NCBI GenBank assembly: GCA_965208745.1
Contig: CBDBPN010000004.1
Span: 372,001-436,000 of the forward strand
Direction of reading: 5' to 3'
DNA from: VXNE01 sp965208745
GTDB taxonomy: Bacteria; Pseudomonadota; Gammaproteobacteria; Pseudomonadales; Azotimanducaceae
Length of the DNA: 64,000 nucleotides
The position numbers and the translations under genes were made by a program. The notes under the pieces were generated by a model. It did not search any database. It was not told where the DNA came from and worked only from the letters and a program-made list of their open reading frames with translations. Positions 24,057 through 34,044 of this stretch are shown here, piece by piece. Position 1 is the stretch's first letter. Every line of letters starts with the position of its first letter.

Positions 24057-26798
24057 ATGGGCAAAATCGTCGTAGACGGCACCAGCTACGAGGTCGAGGA
24101 GGGACAGAACCTCCTCGAGGCCGTGCTCTCGCACCACCTCGACCTCCCCTACTTCTGCTGGCACCCCGCGCTGGGCTCGGTGGGGGCGTGCCGCCAGTGC
24201 GCCGCGATCGAGTACGCCGACGAGGACGACACCCGCGGCCGCCTGGTCATGGCCTGCATCACTTCGGTCCGCGACGGCATGCGCTTCTCGATCGACGCGC
24301 CGCACGCGGAGGACTTCCGCAAGACCGTCATCGAGTGGCTCATGGAGAACCACCCGCACGACTGCCCGGTCTGCGAAGAGGGCGGCGAGTGCCACCTCCA
24401 GGACATGACCGTCATGACGGGGCACGTCAGCCGCCGGTACCGCGGCACGAAGCGCACCTGGGAGAACCAGGACCTCGGACCGTTCATCGGCCACGAAATG
24501 AACCGCTGCATCACCTGCTACCGGTGCGTCCGCTTCTACCGCGACTACGCGGGCGGCACGGACCTCGACGCGTTCGGGTCCCGCGGGCGGATGTACTTCG
24601 GCAGGGCGGAGGACGGCGTCCTCGAGAGCGAGTTCGCCGGGAACCTGGTCGAGGTCTGTCCCACGGGCGTGTTCACCGACCGCCCGTTCAGCAAGCAGTA
24701 CACGCGCAAGTGGGACCTCCAGTCGGCGCCGTCCGTCTGCCCAGGCTGTTCCGTCGGCTGCAACATCTTCCCGAACGAGCGCTACGGCGACCTCAAGCGT
24801 ATCCACAACCGCCACCACGCCGAAGTGAACGGCTACTTCCTGTGCGACCGGGGACGGTTCGGCTCGCATTTCGTGAACGCGGACACGCGGCTGCGCCACG
24901 CCGGCGTCCGGGACGACGAAGGCGTGTTCGAGGCCGGGGGCGTCGCACCGGCGCTCGAAGCGGCGTCCACCGCGTTGGGCGCCGGACGCGTCATCGGGAT
25001 CGGCTCCCCCCGTGCCTCCGTGGAGGCGAACTTCGCCTTGCGGACGCTGGTCGGGGAGGACAACTTCTGCAACGGCCTGTCGGCCCGGGACGCCGAACTC
25101 GCGGCCCTGACGCTCGATATCCACGCCGCCGGCGGCGCCCGGATCCCGACGCTCGCCGAGGTCGAGCGGGCCGACGCCGTGCTCGTGCTCGGCGAGGATG
25201 TCTCCAACACCGCGGCCCGGGTCGCCCTCGCCCTGCGGCAGGCCGCGCGCGGCGTGTCGTTCGAGATGGCCGCCTCCGCCGGGATTCCCGAGTGGCAGGA
25301 CGCCGGCATCCGCGGGCACGGACAGCACCACCGGAGCCCGGTGTTCATCGCCTCCGTGCTGCCGACGCGGATCGACGACATCGCCCGCGAAACCCTGCGG
25401 GCCACGCCCACGGCAATCGCCCGTTCCGGATTCGCGATCGCGCACCGTATCGATTCCGCATTCGCCGATGCCGCCACGGAGCACGACGCGTTCGTGCAGG
25501 GAGCGGCGACTGCGCTCAAGAACGCCGAACGCCCGCTCGTCGTGACGGGCGCGGGCTGCGCGGACGCGAACGTGCTCGAGGCGGCGGCCAACATCGCCTG
25601 GGCGCTGAAGGCGCAGGGCCGCGATCCCGCCCTGCTGATCGCGTCCGGCGAAGCGAACACGATGGGCGTCGCGGCCATGTCCGCCGGTTTCTCGATGGAC
25701 GCCGCCCTCGACGCCGCGGCCAGCGGCGAGGCGGACACGCTCGCGGTGCTCGAGAACGACCTCTACCGCCGCGCCGACGCCGCCCGCGTCAAGGCGGCCC
25801 TCGAGGCTGCGCGGGTGATCGTGCTCGACGCCCTCGAAACGCCCACCGCGGAAGCGGCCGAGGTCGCGCTGCCGGCGGCGAGCTATGCCGAGTCCACCGG
25901 CACCTTCGTCAACTACGAAGGCCGCGCGCAGCGTTTCTACCGCGTCTTCGAGCCGGCGGACGAGATCGCCCCATCCTGGGACTGGATCGCCCGGCTGGCC
26001 GGCGCGGCCGGCCGCAACGACTGCACCTGGCAAGGCATCGACGCGGTCACCCGCGCGTGCGCGAAAGCCGTGCCGGCGCTGTCGGGAATCGGCGCCGTGG
26101 CGCCGGCGGCGGACTACCGCGTCGAAGCCCAGACCAAGATCCCGCGGCAGCCGCACCGCTACAGCGGGCGCACGGCCATGCGGGCCGACGTGAACATCCA
26201 CGAACCGAAGACCACGGTCGATACCGAGACGCCGTTCTCGTACTCCATGGAAGGCGAGAACACGGGCGGACAACCCGGCTCGGTCGTCCCGTACGTGTGG
26301 ACGCCGGGATGGAACTCGAACCAGAGCGTGTTCAAGTTCCAGCAGGAAGTCGGCGGCCCCCTGCGGGGCGGCGACCCGGGCGTGCGGCTGTTCGACGCCG
26401 ACGATGCCGGGGACGATCGCGCGGCCCGCTTCCGCGACGCGCCGGAAGCGGTAGCCGGGAACGGCGGTTACCGGCTGGTGCCGACCCACGCGCTGTTCGG
26501 CAGCGAAGAGCTGTCAGCGCGCTCGTGGCCGATCCTCGCGCGCCGCCGCGCTCCGTACCTCGTGCTCCACCCGGAAGACGCGGAGCGCATCGGGGTCGAG
26601 CCGGGCGCCGGAATCACCGGACCGTCGCTCGGGGCGTCCTTCGCCGTCCGGACGGGCGAGGACATGGCGCGCGGAACGGCGGCCGTCGTCGTGGGTTACG
26701 GCGAGGCGCCCGGCCCGCTCCCTGACGCGGCCGAACTCTCGCCAGATCCCGATTTCGTCGCCATCGACGGCGATCCCAACGTGATCGCGAGGGGCTGA
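24057..26798 (+). CDS. nuoG: NADH-quinone oxidoreductase subunit G
   Basis: A 913-residue iron-sulfur subunit close in size to E. coli NuoG (908). A 2Fe-2S ferredoxin domain has Cys34, Cys45, Cys48 and Cys67. A His-Cys3 cluster site follows (HPHDCPVCEEGGEC, Cys103/106/112). A 4Fe-4S site uses Cys151/154/157 with Cys201. An extra 4Fe-4S site, cluster N7, is present as Cys228-x2-Cys231-x3-Cys235 and Cys263; it occurs only in some bacterial complexes I. The molybdopterin-oxidoreductase-like domain fills the rest. Confidence 0.95.
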   Translation: MGKIVVDGTSYEVEEGQNLLEAVLSHHLDLPYFCWHPALGSVGACRQCAAIEYADEDDTRGRLVMACITSVRDGMRFSIDAPHAEDFRKTVIEWLMENHPHDCPVCEEGGECHLQDMTVMTGHVSRRYRGTKRTWENQDLGPFIGHEMNRCITCYRCVRFYRDYAGGTDLDAFGSRGRMYFGRAEDGVLESEFAGNLVEVCPTGVFTDRPFSKQYTRKWDLQSAPSVCPGCSVGCNIFPNERYGDLKRIHNRHHAEVNGYFLCDRGRFGSHFVNADTRLRHAGVRDDEGVFEAGGVAPALEAASTALGAGRVIGIGSPRASVEANFALRTLVGEDNFCNGLSARDAELAALTLDIHAAGGARIPTLAEVERADAVLVLGEDVSNTAARVALALRQAARGVSFEMAASAGIPEWQDAGIRGHGQHHRSPVFIASVLPTRIDDIARETLRATPTAIARSGFAIAHRIDSAFADAATEHDAFVQGAATALKNAERPLVVTGAGCADANVLEAAANIAWALKAQGRDPALLIASGEANTMGVAAMSAGFSMDAALDAAASGEADTLAVLENDLYRRADAARVKAALEAARVIVLDALETPTAEAAEVALPAASYAESTGTFVNYEGRAQRFYRVFEPADEIAPSWDWIARLAGAAGRNDCTWQGIDAVTRACAKAVPALSGIGAVAPAADYRVEAQTKIPRQPHRYSGRTAMRADVNIHEPKTTVDTETPFSYSMEGENTGGQPGSVVPYVWTPGWNSNQSVFKFQQEVGGPLRGGDPGVRLFDADDAGDDRAARFRDAPEAVAGNGGYRLVPTHALFGSEELSARSWPILARRRAPYLVLHPEDAERIGVEPGAGITGPSLGASFAVRTGEDMARGTAAVVVGYGEAPGPLPDAAELSPDPDFVAIDGDPNVIARG

Positions 26799-26799
26799 C

Positions 26800-27771
26800 G
26801 TGCTGCCCTTCGACTGGACCTGGAACTGGAGCTACGCGCTGATCGTGCCCGTGGCCGTCGGCGCGCTGGTCTTCGCACTGTTCCTCGTCTGGTGGGAACG
26901 GCGGCTGCTCGGCTGGTGGCAGGACCGCCTCGGGCCCAACCGCGTCGGCCCGTTCGGCCTGCTCCAGGCCGTCGCCGACCTCATCAAGCTGCTGACGAAG
27001 GACGACTGGCTGCCGCCTTTCGGCGACCGCGCGTTCTTCATCATGGCGCCGGCCATCGTCGCGGGCTCGATGCTGATGGCCTACGTCATCGTGCCCTTCG
27101 GCCCGGACCTCCACGTCGCGGACTCGAACATCGCGCTCCTCTTCTTCCTCGCGATGAGTTCCCTGGCCGTGTACGGCGTGCTGCTGGCGGGCCTCTCGAG
27201 CAACAACAAGTACGCCATGCTCGGCGGGTTGCGCGCGGCGGCCCAGATGGTCACCTACGAGGTGTTCATGGGGCTCTCTGTGATGGGCGTCGTGATCCAC
27301 GCCGGGTCCTTCAGCCTGGTGGACATCGTCGAGTCGCAGCGCGGCCTCTGGTTCGCGTTTCCACAGGCGGTGGGGCTCTTCATCTTCCTCATCGCGGGCC
27401 TCGCCGAGTCGCACCGGTTGCCCTTCGACCTGCCGGAGGCGGAGCACGAACTCACGGCCGGGTTCCACACCGAGTACTCCGGAATGAAATTCGCCTTCAT
27501 CATGGCCGCGGAGTACCTCGCCATGGTGCTGACGTCGGCGCTCGTGGTGACGCTCTTCTTCGGCGGCTGGCTCGGGCCGGACTTCCTGCCGCCGGTGGTG
27601 TGGTTCGGTCTCAAGACGGCCGTCGTCATCAACCTGTTCGTGCTGCTGCGCGCGTCCATTCCGCGCCCGCGCTACGACCAGCTCATGTCCCTCGGCTGGA
27701 AGATCCTCCTGCCACTGTCCCTCGTGAACCTGCTGGCGACCGGCGCCATCGCACTGGCGCTCTCCGACTGA
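26800..27771 (+). CDS. nuoH: NADH-quinone oxidoreductase subunit H
   Basis: A 323-residue membrane subunit that forms the quinone-entry chamber. Signatures are WWERRLLGWWQDRLGPNRVG near the N-terminus and AGLAESHRLPFDLPEAEHEL in the conserved acidic loop. About eight transmembrane helices are visible. It starts with GTG one base after the nuoG stop. Confidence 0.95.
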   Translation: MLPFDWTWNWSYALIVPVAVGALVFALFLVWWERRLLGWWQDRLGPNRVGPFGLLQAVADLIKLLTKDDWLPPFGDRAFFIMAPAIVAGSMLMAYVIVPFGPDLHVADSNIALLFFLAMSSLAVYGVLLAGLSSNNKYAMLGGLRAAAQMVTYEVFMGLSVMGVVIHAGSFSLVDIVESQRGLWFAFPQAVGLFIFLIAGLAESHRLPFDLPEAEHELTAGFHTEYSGMKFAFIMAAEYLAMVLTSALVVTLFFGGWLGPDFLPPVVWFGLKTAVVINLFVLLRASIPRPRYDQLMSLGWKILLPLSLVNLLATGAIALALSD

Positions 27772-27785
27772 AGGGCTGACCGAAC

Positions 27786-28304
27786 ATGTGGAGTCAACTA
27801 CGCACGCTCTGGACCGTCCTGCAGCACACGTTCATGCGCAACGAGACGGTCCAGTACCCGGAAGAGATGCCCTACGCGGCGCCGCGCTACCGCGGGCGCA
27901 TCGTCCTGACCCGGGACCCGGACGGCGAGGAGCGGTGCGTCGCCTGCAACCTCTGCGCCGTCGCCTGCCCGGTGGACTGCATCGCCCTGCAGAAGACCGA
28001 GCGCGAGGAGGACGGCCGCTGGTACCCCGAGTTTTTCCGCATCAACTTCTCGCGCTGCATCATGTGCGGCATGTGCGAGGAGGCCTGTCCGACCTATGCG
28101 ATCCAGCTCACGCCGGACTTCGAGCTGTGCGAGTTCGACCGCAACAACATGGTCTACGAGAAGGAGCACCTGCTCATCGCGGGCACCGGGAAGTATCCCG
28201 ATTACAGCTTCTGGGAGGTGGCCGGCAAAACCATCGCCGGCAAGGACAAGGGCGAGGCGCAGAACGAGGCGCCGCCCGAGAACGTCAAGAGCCTGATGCC
28301 GTGA
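27786..28304 (+). CDS. nuoI: NADH-quinone oxidoreductase subunit I
   Basis: A 172-residue ferredoxin-like subunit with two 4Fe-4S clusters (N6a and N6b). The two motifs are CVACNLCAVACPVDC and CIMCGMCEEACPTYA, each C-x2-C-x2-C-x3-C-P. It bridges NuoG and NuoB. The gene begins 14 bases after nuoH. Confidence 0.96.
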   Translation: MWSQLRTLWTVLQHTFMRNETVQYPEEMPYAAPRYRGRIVLTRDPDGEERCVACNLCAVACPVDCIALQKTEREEDGRWYPEFFRINFSRCIMCGMCEEACPTYAIQLTPDFELCEFDRNNMVYEKEHLLIAGTGKYPDYSFWEVAGKTIAGKDKGEAQNEAPPENVKSLMP

Positions 28305-28341
28305 GTCCGTCCGCGAGGCCAGTAACGGAGAGCATCCGGGC

Positions 28342-28887
28342 GTGGGCGTAGAGCTGATCCTGTTCTACGTCGCGGCAGCCGTCGCCGTCGCCGCGGCCGC
28401 CCTCGTGGTGACGCGGCTGAACGCGTCCCACGCGCTTATCTACCTGGTCGTGTCGCTGCTCGCGATCGCCGTGACGTTCTACCTGCTCGGGGCGCCGTTC
28501 GCCGCCGCCCTGGAGGTGGTGATCTACGCCGGGGCGATCGTCGTCCTGTTCCTGTTCGTCGTGATGATGCTGAACCTCGGGCGCCGCACGGTCGAGCGCG
28601 AACGCCGCTGGCTCGAGCCCCGTGGGTGGATCGGCCCGACCATCCTCGCCACGATCCTCTTCGTCGAGATGATGTACGCGATCGTCGGGAACGCCGTGCC
28701 CACGGCCAGCGAGGGCGTCGGGCCGAAGGCCGTCGGCATCGCCCTCTTCCAGGAGTACCTGCTCGCGGTGGAACTCGCGGCGATCCTGCTGCTCGCGGCC
28801 CTCGTGGGGGCGTATCACCTCGGCCGGCGTTACCTCAGCGACCGGCGTGAGGAAGTCGACAGTCCCACGGGGGAAACCTCCCCGTGA
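28342..28887 (+). CDS. nuoJ: NADH-quinone oxidoreductase subunit J
   Basis: A 181-residue membrane subunit with five predicted helices. The pi-bulge helix LEVVIYAGAIVVLFLFVVMM is clear. It starts with GTG 28342. Its stop overlaps the nuoK start (GTGA). Confidence 0.94.
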   Translation: MGVELILFYVAAAVAVAAAALVVTRLNASHALIYLVVSLLAIAVTFYLLGAPFAAALEVVIYAGAIVVLFLFVVMMLNLGRRTVERERRWLEPRGWIGPTILATILFVEMMYAIVGNAVPTASEGVGPKAVGIALFQEYLLAVELAAILLLAALVGAYHLGRRYLSDRREEVDSPTGETSP

Positions 28888-29198
28888 CCGCCGTCGCCGT
28901 CCCACTCGAGCACGTGCTGTTCGTGGCGGCCGTGCTGTTCCTCATCGGCTTCGTCGGCGTCCTGGTACGCCGCAACGTGATCTTCCTGCTGATGTCGCTG
29001 GAGATCATGATGAACGCCTGCGGCCTCGCCTTCGTCGCGGCGGGCGCGCGCTGGGGGCAGCCGGACGGGCAGATCATGTTCATGCTGATCCTGGCGCTGG
29101 CCGCGGCCGAGGTCGCGGTGGCCCTCGCGCTGGTGCTCCAACTCGAGCGGCGCTTCGCGAGCCTCGACATCGACACCGCGAGCGAGCTGAACGGGTAG
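28884..29198 (+). CDS. nuoK: NADH-quinone oxidoreductase subunit K
   Basis: A 104-residue MrpC-like membrane subunit with three helices. The two membrane glutamates that take part in proton movement are present in MSLEIMMNACGLAF and ALAAAEVAVALAL. It starts with GTG overlapping the nuoJ stop. Confidence 0.95.
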   Translation: MTAVAVPLEHVLFVAAVLFLIGFVGVLVRRNVIFLLMSLEIMMNACGLAFVAAGARWGQPDGQIMFMLILALAAAEVAVALALVLQLERRFASLDIDTASELNG

Positions 29199-29216
29199 GA
29201 GACGCAGGGAAGCACC

Positions 29217-31070
29217 ATGGATCTCCTCTGGCTCGTCCCGACGCTGCCCCTCGCCGGCTTCTTCATCCTGTTCGTCGCCGGGCTCTTCGTCTCGGACAAG
29301 CGGCAGCTCAAGTGGTTCTCGGGCCTGGTCGGCGCCGGCTCCATCGGCCTCGCGGCCGCGGTGGCCCTGCTCGTCGGCATGGACTACTACGCCGCCGGCG
29401 CCGAGCCGACTCCCTACTTCCTCTGGACCTGGATGGACGTCGGCGGCTTCGCGCCGAGCATCCGGCTCTACCTGGACGGCCTGTCCCTCGTGATGACCGG
29501 CGTCATCACCGGGGTGGGTTTCCTCATCCACCTCTACGCCACCGGCTACATGTGGGACGAGGAGGGCTACAGCCGTTTCTTCGCCTACATGAACCTGTTC
29601 GTGTTCGCGATGCTGATGCTGGTGCTCGGCGACAACCTGCTGGTGCTCTTCCTCGGCTGGGAGGGCGTCGGGCTCTGCAGCTACCTCCTGATCGGGTTCT
29701 TCCACAAGGACCCGGAAAACGGGTACGCGGCGCGCAAGGCGTTCGTGGTCACGCGCGTCGGCGACACCGCCATGCTGCTCGGCCTCTTCCTGCTGTTCCG
29801 GGAGGTGGGCTCCATCGAGGTGCAGGCCGCCATGGCGGGCGCCCGCGAGCTGTGGCCGGACGGCTCGACGACGGTGACCATCATCGCGCTCCTGCTGCTC
29901 GGCGGCGCCGTGGGCAAGTCCGCGCAGGTGCCGCTGCAGACCTGGCTGCCGGACGCGATGGCGGGCCCGACGCCCGTCTCCGCGCTCATCCACGCGGCCA
30001 CGATGGTGACGGCCGGCGTGTACCTCATCGCCCGCACGCACGACCTCTTCCTGCTCTCGCCCACCGCCCAGTTCGCCGTGGCCGCGGTGGGGCTCGTGAC
30101 GCTCTTCATCTCGTCGTTCACCGCGCTCACCCAGCGCGACATCAAGCGCGTGCTCGCCTACTCGACCATGAGCCAGATCGGCTACATGTTCCTGGCCCTC
30201 GGGGTCGGCGCCTGGTCGGCGGCAATCTTCCACCTGATGACGCACGCCTTCTTCAAGGCCCTGCTCTTCCTCGCATCCGGCTCGGTGATCCTGGCGCTCC
30301 ACCACGAGCAGGACATGTTCCGGATGGGCGGGCTGTGGAAGAAGCTGCCGATCCCGTTCGCCAGCATGCTGATCGGGTCCGTCGCGCTGGCCGCGCTGCC
30401 GTTCACTTCCGGGTTCTACAGCAAGGACGCCATCGTGCTCGCGAGCTTCGAGTACGGGAGCTTCTTCTGGGCCGGCGCCACCATCGCCGCGTTCATGACC
30501 GCGCTCTACACGACGCGGATGATGGTCATCACGTTCTTTGGGGAGCTAAAAGCCGAGCCCCACGACCACTCGCACATCAACATGTGGGGACCGCTCCTGG
30601 TACTGGCCGCCCTCGCGGTCGGCGGCGGCTGGTACGGCCTGGAGGCGGTGGCCTCCGTGCTGCCCGACGGCGGCGTCGGCGAGCAGGACCATTTCACGAC
30701 GGTGGCCATCCTTACCATGGCGGCGCCGATCCTCGGAATCGTCATCGGTTACCTGATCTTCCACGGCCGCCAACTCGAGGTAGACCGGCTCGTGGAGTCC
30801 CAGGCGGGCGACGCGACCCGACGTTTCTGGTTCGGCGGCTGGGGCTTCGACGCCCTCTATGACCGGGTGTTCGTCGGGCCGTTCGTCTGGTTCGCGCGCC
30901 TCAACAAGCGCGACGGCGTGGACTTCGTGTACACCGCGGCCGCCGGCATCGCCCGGGGCTTCCACCACGTGGTCGCCCTGACCCAGAGCGGACACCTGCG
31001 CTGGTACGCTGCCAACATGGCCATCGGCCTGCTGGCCGCGTTCGCGATCGTCCTGGTGGCGCTCGCGTGA
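29217..31070 (+). CDS. nuoL: NADH-quinone oxidoreductase subunit L
   Basis: A 617-residue antiporter-like subunit at the end of the membrane arm. The conserved membrane Glu is in FLGWEGVGLCSYLL, and lysine-bearing helices include GGAVGKSAQVPLQTWLPDAM and HAFFKALLFLASG. The long lateral helix and final helix lie in the last about 100 residues. The ATG is 18 bases after nuoK. Confidence 0.95.
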   Translation: MDLLWLVPTLPLAGFFILFVAGLFVSDKRQLKWFSGLVGAGSIGLAAAVALLVGMDYYAAGAEPTPYFLWTWMDVGGFAPSIRLYLDGLSLVMTGVITGVGFLIHLYATGYMWDEEGYSRFFAYMNLFVFAMLMLVLGDNLLVLFLGWEGVGLCSYLLIGFFHKDPENGYAARKAFVVTRVGDTAMLLGLFLLFREVGSIEVQAAMAGARELWPDGSTTVTIIALLLLGGAVGKSAQVPLQTWLPDAMAGPTPVSALIHAATMVTAGVYLIARTHDLFLLSPTAQFAVAAVGLVTLFISSFTALTQRDIKRVLAYSTMSQIGYMFLALGVGAWSAAIFHLMTHAFFKALLFLASGSVILALHHEQDMFRMGGLWKKLPIPFASMLIGSVALAALPFTSGFYSKDAIVLASFEYGSFFWAGATIAAFMTALYTTRMMVITFFGELKAEPHDHSHINMWGPLLVLAALAVGGGWYGLEAVASVLPDGGVGEQDHFTTVAILTMAAPILGIVIGYLIFHGRQLEVDRLVESQAGDATRRFWFGGWGFDALYDRVFVGPFVWFARLNKRDGVDFVYTAAAGIARGFHHVVALTQSGHLRWYAANMAIGLLAAFAIVLVALA

Positions 31071-32542
31071 ACATCCTCGCGCTGATCCTCTTCCTGCTGC
31101 TCGGCGGCGTGGTGGCGTGGGCGTCGCAGCGCGTGCATCCGAACGCGCCGCGCTGGGTGGGCCTGCTGACTTTCGTGGCGGCCGGGCTCTATCTCGCCAA
31201 CGCCTGGGCGGGCGGCTACGCCTACGCCAACCAGTACATCGAGTGGATCCCGCGCTTCGGCATCCACGTGATCCTGTCGATGGACGGGCTGTCGCTCATG
31301 CTGGTGGCCCTGACGCTCTTCCTCGGCATCGTCGCGGTCGTCTCCTCCTGGACGGAGACGGAGCGCAGCCACGGGTTCTTCCAGTTCAACATCCTGTGGG
31401 TGATGGCGGGCGTGGTCGGGGTCTTCACCGCCTTCGACCTGTTCCTCTTCTTCTTCTTCTGGGAAGTCATGTTGATCCCCATGTACTTCCTGATCGCGAT
31501 CTGGGGACACGAGGCGCGGGCCTACGCGGCCATGAAGTTCTTCCTCTTCACCCAGATCAGCGGGCTCCTGATGCTGTTCGCCATCCTGGCGCTGGTGTAC
31601 TTCCACTACGCCGCCACGGGGCTCCTGACGTTCAACTACCACGACCTGCTCGGCGCGGAACTGTCGCGGGACGTCGCGTTCGCGCTGATGCTCGGGTTCT
31701 TCGTGGCCTTCGTGGTGAAGCTCCCCGGCGTGCCGTTCCACACCTGGCTGCCGGACGCGCACACCCAGGCGCCCACCGCCGGCAGCGTGATCCTGGCCGG
31801 GATCCTGCTCAAGACGGGCGCGTACGGACTGATCCGGTTCGTCGTGCCGCTCTTCCCCGAGGCCTCGGCGGACTTCGCCTGGTGGGCGATGTTCCTCGGG
31901 GCCCTCAGTATCCTGTACGGCGGCTACATGGCGTACAGCCAGTCGGACTTCAAGCGCCTGGTCGCCTACAGCTCCGTCGCGCACATGGGCTTCGTCCTGC
32001 TGGGCGTGTTCGCGTTCCACGAGGTGGACGGGGTCCTGGTGACCAACGAACTCGGCATGCAGGGCGCCATCGTGACCATGATCGCCCACGGCTTCTCCAC
32101 CGCCGCGCTCTTCATGATGGCCGGGGCCCTGCAGGAGCGGCTGCACACGCGCGAGATGTCCCGCATGGGCGGGCTGTGGGTCCGCGCGCCGCGCATGGGC
32201 GTCGTGACCATGTTCTTCGTCATCGCCTCCGTCGGCATGCCGGGGCTCGGCAACTTCATCGGCGAGTTCCTGGTCCTCCTGGGCGCGTTCAAGGCGAGCA
32301 TTCCCCTCACCGTCGCGGGTGCGCTCGGGGTCGTCGTAGCCGCCGTGTACGGACTGGTCCTGCTGCAACGCGCGTTCCAGGGCACGCCGAACCCGGACAT
32401 CCCCGTGATGCGCGACTTCGGCTGGCGCGAAATGAGCGTGATGGTGCTGATGATGGTCGCGCTCGTCTGGATCGGCGTCTATCCGCAACCGCTGCTCGAC
32501 CTGTCGGGCCCCGTGATCGAGTTGCTCTGGGAGGCTCCATGA
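31067..32542 (+). CDS. nuoM: NADH-quinone oxidoreductase subunit M
   Basis: A 491-residue antiporter-like proton-pumping subunit with about 14 helices. Signatures are FFFFFWEVMLIPMYFLI with the conserved Glu, FVVKLPGVPFHTWLPDAHT and YGGYMAYSQSDFKRLVAYSS. It starts with GTG overlapping the nuoL stop by four bases. Confidence 0.95.
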   Translation: MNILALILFLLLGGVVAWASQRVHPNAPRWVGLLTFVAAGLYLANAWAGGYAYANQYIEWIPRFGIHVILSMDGLSLMLVALTLFLGIVAVVSSWTETERSHGFFQFNILWVMAGVVGVFTAFDLFLFFFFWEVMLIPMYFLIAIWGHEARAYAAMKFFLFTQISGLLMLFAILALVYFHYAATGLLTFNYHDLLGAELSRDVAFALMLGFFVAFVVKLPGVPFHTWLPDAHTQAPTAGSVILAGILLKTGAYGLIRFVVPLFPEASADFAWWAMFLGALSILYGGYMAYSQSDFKRLVAYSSVAHMGFVLLGVFAFHEVDGVLVTNELGMQGAIVTMIAHGFSTAALFMMAGALQERLHTREMSRMGGLWVRAPRMGVVTMFFVIASVGMPGLGNFIGEFLVLLGAFKASIPLTVAGALGVVVAAVYGLVLLQRAFQGTPNPDIPVMRDFGWREMSVMVLMMVALVWIGVYPQPLLDLSGPVIELLWEAP

Positions 32543-33987
32543 GCGCGGCCGCCTGGAGCGCCCTGCTCCCCTACCTCGTGCTGACCGGCGCCCTGTTGGT
32601 GCTGCTGCTGGTCGTGTCGTTCCGCCGCGGCCACGCGCTGGCGATGTGGCTCACCCTGGCGGCGCTGGTGGCCACGCTCGCGACGCTCCCAGGGTCGAAC
32701 GCCGCGGGCACTCAGAACATCGACGGCTTCCTCACGATCGACGCCTTCGCGAACTTCTTCAACGGGCTCTTCTTGCTCGCCGCCATCGTGACCGCCCTGC
32801 TCGGCTACCGGTACCTCGACGCGCGGGCGTCCCGGGCCCACCGCGAGGAGTTCTACATCCTGCTCATTTCCGCGACGCTCGGCGCCATGACGATGGCGTC
32901 GGCCGCCCACTTCGCCGCGTTCCTGCTCGGTCTCGAGATCGTGTCCATCTCGCTCTACGCGATGATCGCGTACCCGGAGGAGGGGCAGGCCCCGCTCGAG
33001 GCCGCGATGAAGTACCTCGTGCTTTCCGGCGTCGCCTCCACCACCATGCTGTTCGGCATGGCCCTCGTCTACGCCGCCGTCGGCACGATGGCTTTCGGCG
33101 CGGTCCTCGGCGCGACTTCGGACCCGCTGCTCATCGCCGGGCAGGTCATGATCCTCGCGGCCGTCGCCTTCAAGCTGTCCCTCGTGCCGTTCCACATGTG
33201 GACGCCCGACGTCTACCAGGGCGCTCCCGCCCCGGTGACGGGATTCGTCGCCACGGTCTCCAAGGGCGGCGTGCTCGCCGTGCTGCTGCGCTACCTGGTG
33301 GAGACGGACCTGCTCTCCCACGAGGCGCTGTTCCTGGCCGTGTCGCTCATCGCGATCGTCTCGATGGTCGCCGGCAACCTGCTCGCACTCCTGCAGGACA
33401 ACCTGAAGCGCATCCTCGCGTACTCCTCCATCGCCCACATCGGGTACCTGCTCATCGCGGTACTGGTGGTGTCGGCCCTCGCGACTCCGGCCATGGCGCT
33501 CGAGACCGGGATGTTCTACCTCGCGGGGTACTTCCTGATGACGCTCGCGGCGTTCGGGGCGATGACGGTGCTCTCGACGGGCGCGCCCTCCGACACGGAA
33601 TCGCTGGCCGCCTACGCCGGACTCTATTGGCGCCGCCCCGTGCTCGCCGCCGTGCTCACCGCCGCCGCGCTCTCCCTGGCCGGCATACCGCTCACGGTCG
33701 GGTTCATCGCGAAGTTCTACCTGTTCGCCGCCGGCATCGAGGGAGAACTCTGGGCGCTCCTCTGGGCCCTCGTGATCGGCAGCGCGATCGGCATCTACTA
33801 CTACCTGCGCATCGTGTTCAGCATGATCCGGACGCCGGACGACGATGCCGCCCCGTCAGCGTCCGTCCGGTCGATCGAGGGCATCGCGGCGGCCAGCGTG
33901 CTCGGCGCCGCGATCGTCGTGTTCGGGATCTTCCCGACGCCGGTGATCGACGTGGCGCGCGACGCGGTGCGGGCGTTCGGGGGATAG
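32539..33987 (+). CDS. nuoN: NADH-quinone oxidoreductase subunit N
   Basis: A 482-residue antiporter-like subunit, the last gene of the operon. Signatures are LLGLEIVSISLYAMIAY, VAFKLSLVPFHMWTPDVYQG and LLQDNLKRILAYSSIAHIGY. ATG 32539 overlaps the nuoM stop (ATGA); the longer open frame upstream is a shadow of nuoM. No T-rich terminator is visible after the stop. Confidence 0.95.
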   Translation: MSAAAWSALLPYLVLTGALLVLLLVVSFRRGHALAMWLTLAALVATLATLPGSNAAGTQNIDGFLTIDAFANFFNGLFLLAAIVTALLGYRYLDARASRAHREEFYILLISATLGAMTMASAAHFAAFLLGLEIVSISLYAMIAYPEEGQAPLEAAMKYLVLSGVASTTMLFGMALVYAAVGTMAFGAVLGATSDPLLIAGQVMILAAVAFKLSLVPFHMWTPDVYQGAPAPVTGFVATVSKGGVLAVLLRYLVETDLLSHEALFLAVSLIAIVSMVAGNLLALLQDNLKRILAYSSIAHIGYLLIAVLVVSALATPAMALETGMFYLAGYFLMTLAAFGAMTVLSTGAPSDTESLAAYAGLYWRRPVLAAVLTAAALSLAGIPLTVGFIAKFYLFAAGIEGELWALLWALVIGSAIGIYYYLRIVFSMIRTPDDDAAPSASVRSIEGIAAASVLGAAIVVFGIFPTPVIDVARDAVRAFGG

Positions 33988-34044
33988 CGCCGCCGGAGCA
34001 GGCCGGGCGTAGAATCGGTCGCGAGTGTCGGAGGAGGGACCGAT

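Noticed and set aside
23952..26489. 845-codon open frame antisense to nuoG
   Set aside because: It is a high-GC shadow of nuoG with Arg/Val/Gly-rich composition and no recognisable domain.
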